A DNA stretch of 64,000 bases from Ruminiclostridium herbifermentans (lineage in GTDB: Bacteria; Bacillota; Clostridia; Acetivibrionales; DSM-1351): contig NZ_CP061336.1 in assembly GCF_005473905.2 (NCBI RefSeq), positions 4,394,501-4,458,500 on the forward strand, read 5' to 3'. The translations under genes and the position numbers were made by a program. Of this stretch, positions 63,510-64,000 are shown piece by piece. How positions within the stretch are numbered: position 1 is the first letter of the stretch; each line of letters begins with the position of its first letter. The notes under the pieces were generated by a model. The model was not told the DNA's origin. It did not search any database and was given only the letters and a program-made list of their open reading frames with translations.

Positions 63510-63709
63510 AATATACCACCTCCACTCATTGAGTACTTTGTTAAAAACTCTTGCAGTTTCTTGGCGTTCTCACTGCCTAGACCCTTTTTCCCATGTCGGA
63601 AGTAGCAAAGCATAGCAGGACTAATATTAATTTTCTTTGCAATATGCTTGGCTATCACCCCATTTTCTTTAATAAATTCATTCACTTGCCTTCTCAAAAT
63701 CTCATTCAT
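63506..63709 (-). CDS. Small XRE-type helix-turn-helix protein
   Basis: 67 residues from ATG 63709 (AAAGGAT, nine bases upstream). NGVIAKHIAKKINISPAMLCYFRHGKKGLG is a compact HTH of the Cro/C1 type, nearly the whole protein, ending in SMSGGGIL. It is a likely phage- or element-type repressor at the left part of a third element. Confidence 0.78.
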   Translation of the reverse strand: MNEILRRQVNEFIKENGVIAKHIAKKINISPAMLCYFRHGKKGLGSENAKKLQEFLTKYSMSGGGIL

Positions 63710-64000
63710 AGAAATCATCCTTTCTTTGTTAATTTTGATTAACTTAAGGCTAAAATAAAAAGCAGTACCTTTTTGGGATACTGCCGTTGCCTTATAATTA
63801 ACCTTTTCAAAACAATCATGGTTGAGGGGCAACTTTTGCAACCCCTAGATATGAATATAATTTTTTAAGAAGACAAATAGGAGATAATATTTTTATGGAA
63901 ATATTTTACTATACTTAATTTCTTCGGCAATTCTTCACTAGAACATGAACACAGTGTTCACAATCTTCGACTAATAATATTCTTGGCTATCGGTTTATAA
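63710..64000. other. Gene-free right end
   Basis: No supported frame. It contains the palindrome TGAACACAGTGTTCA at 63946-63960, related to that at 53839-53853. Confidence 0.4.

Overview
The DNA is AT-rich and low in GC. Nearly all genes have strong GGAGG ribosome-binding sites, and TTG/GTG starts are frequent. It carries the sporulation protease YabG, a large Bacillus-type SRP RNA next to dnaX-ybaB-recR, and a ywlC-ywlE-rpiB-upp block. Together these suggest a spore-forming anaerobic Clostridia chromosome, possibly a Ruminiclostridium-like lineage (inference).

Layout. 1-30 kb is core chromosome, mostly on the minus strand: a wecA-wecB reading frame with no stop between its two parts; dCMP deaminase; upp, rpiB, arginine-phosphatase-like and threonylcarbamoyl-AMP synthase genes; a ZIP transporter; prfA; an envelope-stress-like DUF4097 protein with a DUF2089 regulator; a CNNM/CBS protein; a DUF1538/P-II pair; a CBS-type pyrophosphatase; a short MutS2 paralogue; recR-ybaB-dnaX-SRP RNA; yabG; an orphan ArsR sensor; and NagZ.

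29.77-46.54 kb is a compact biosynthetic gene cluster with no PKS or NRPS modules. It has two carrier proteins, an ATP-grasp ligase, an acyl-AMP ligase, a BtrH-type papain-fold acyltransferase, a type II thioesterase, two glycosyltransferases, an uncharacterised nucleotidyltransferase, a thymidylate-kinase-like protein, a membrane-anchored 5'-nucleotidase, a three-gene ABC exporter and a divergent LuxR-type regulator. The logic recalls the carrier-protein side-chain pathway of butirosin, but the gene set looks distinct. Several gaps in this operon hold copies of one decaying structured intergenic repeat whose 3' hairpin supplies the Shine-Dalgarno of the next gene.

46.9-49.1 kb has two tRNA-Ser genes and an HD-GYP protein. 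From 49.1 kb to the right end is a tandem array of integrative elements at tRNA-Ser(GGA), marked by repeated copies of the tRNA 3' part at 49146-49207, 58737-58798 and 62964-63021. Cargo includes three intact or nearly intact tyrosine recombinases plus one truncated copy, a serine recombinase, a PD-(D/E)XK-like nuclease, an antirepressor, a secreted HNH-like toxin with a probable immunity gene, a DUF2806 protein, a frameshifted bacteriocin-like gene, and a promoter-structured RNA-terminator-SD-hairpin leader (61.1-61.35 kb) that looks like an undescribed regulatory RNA.
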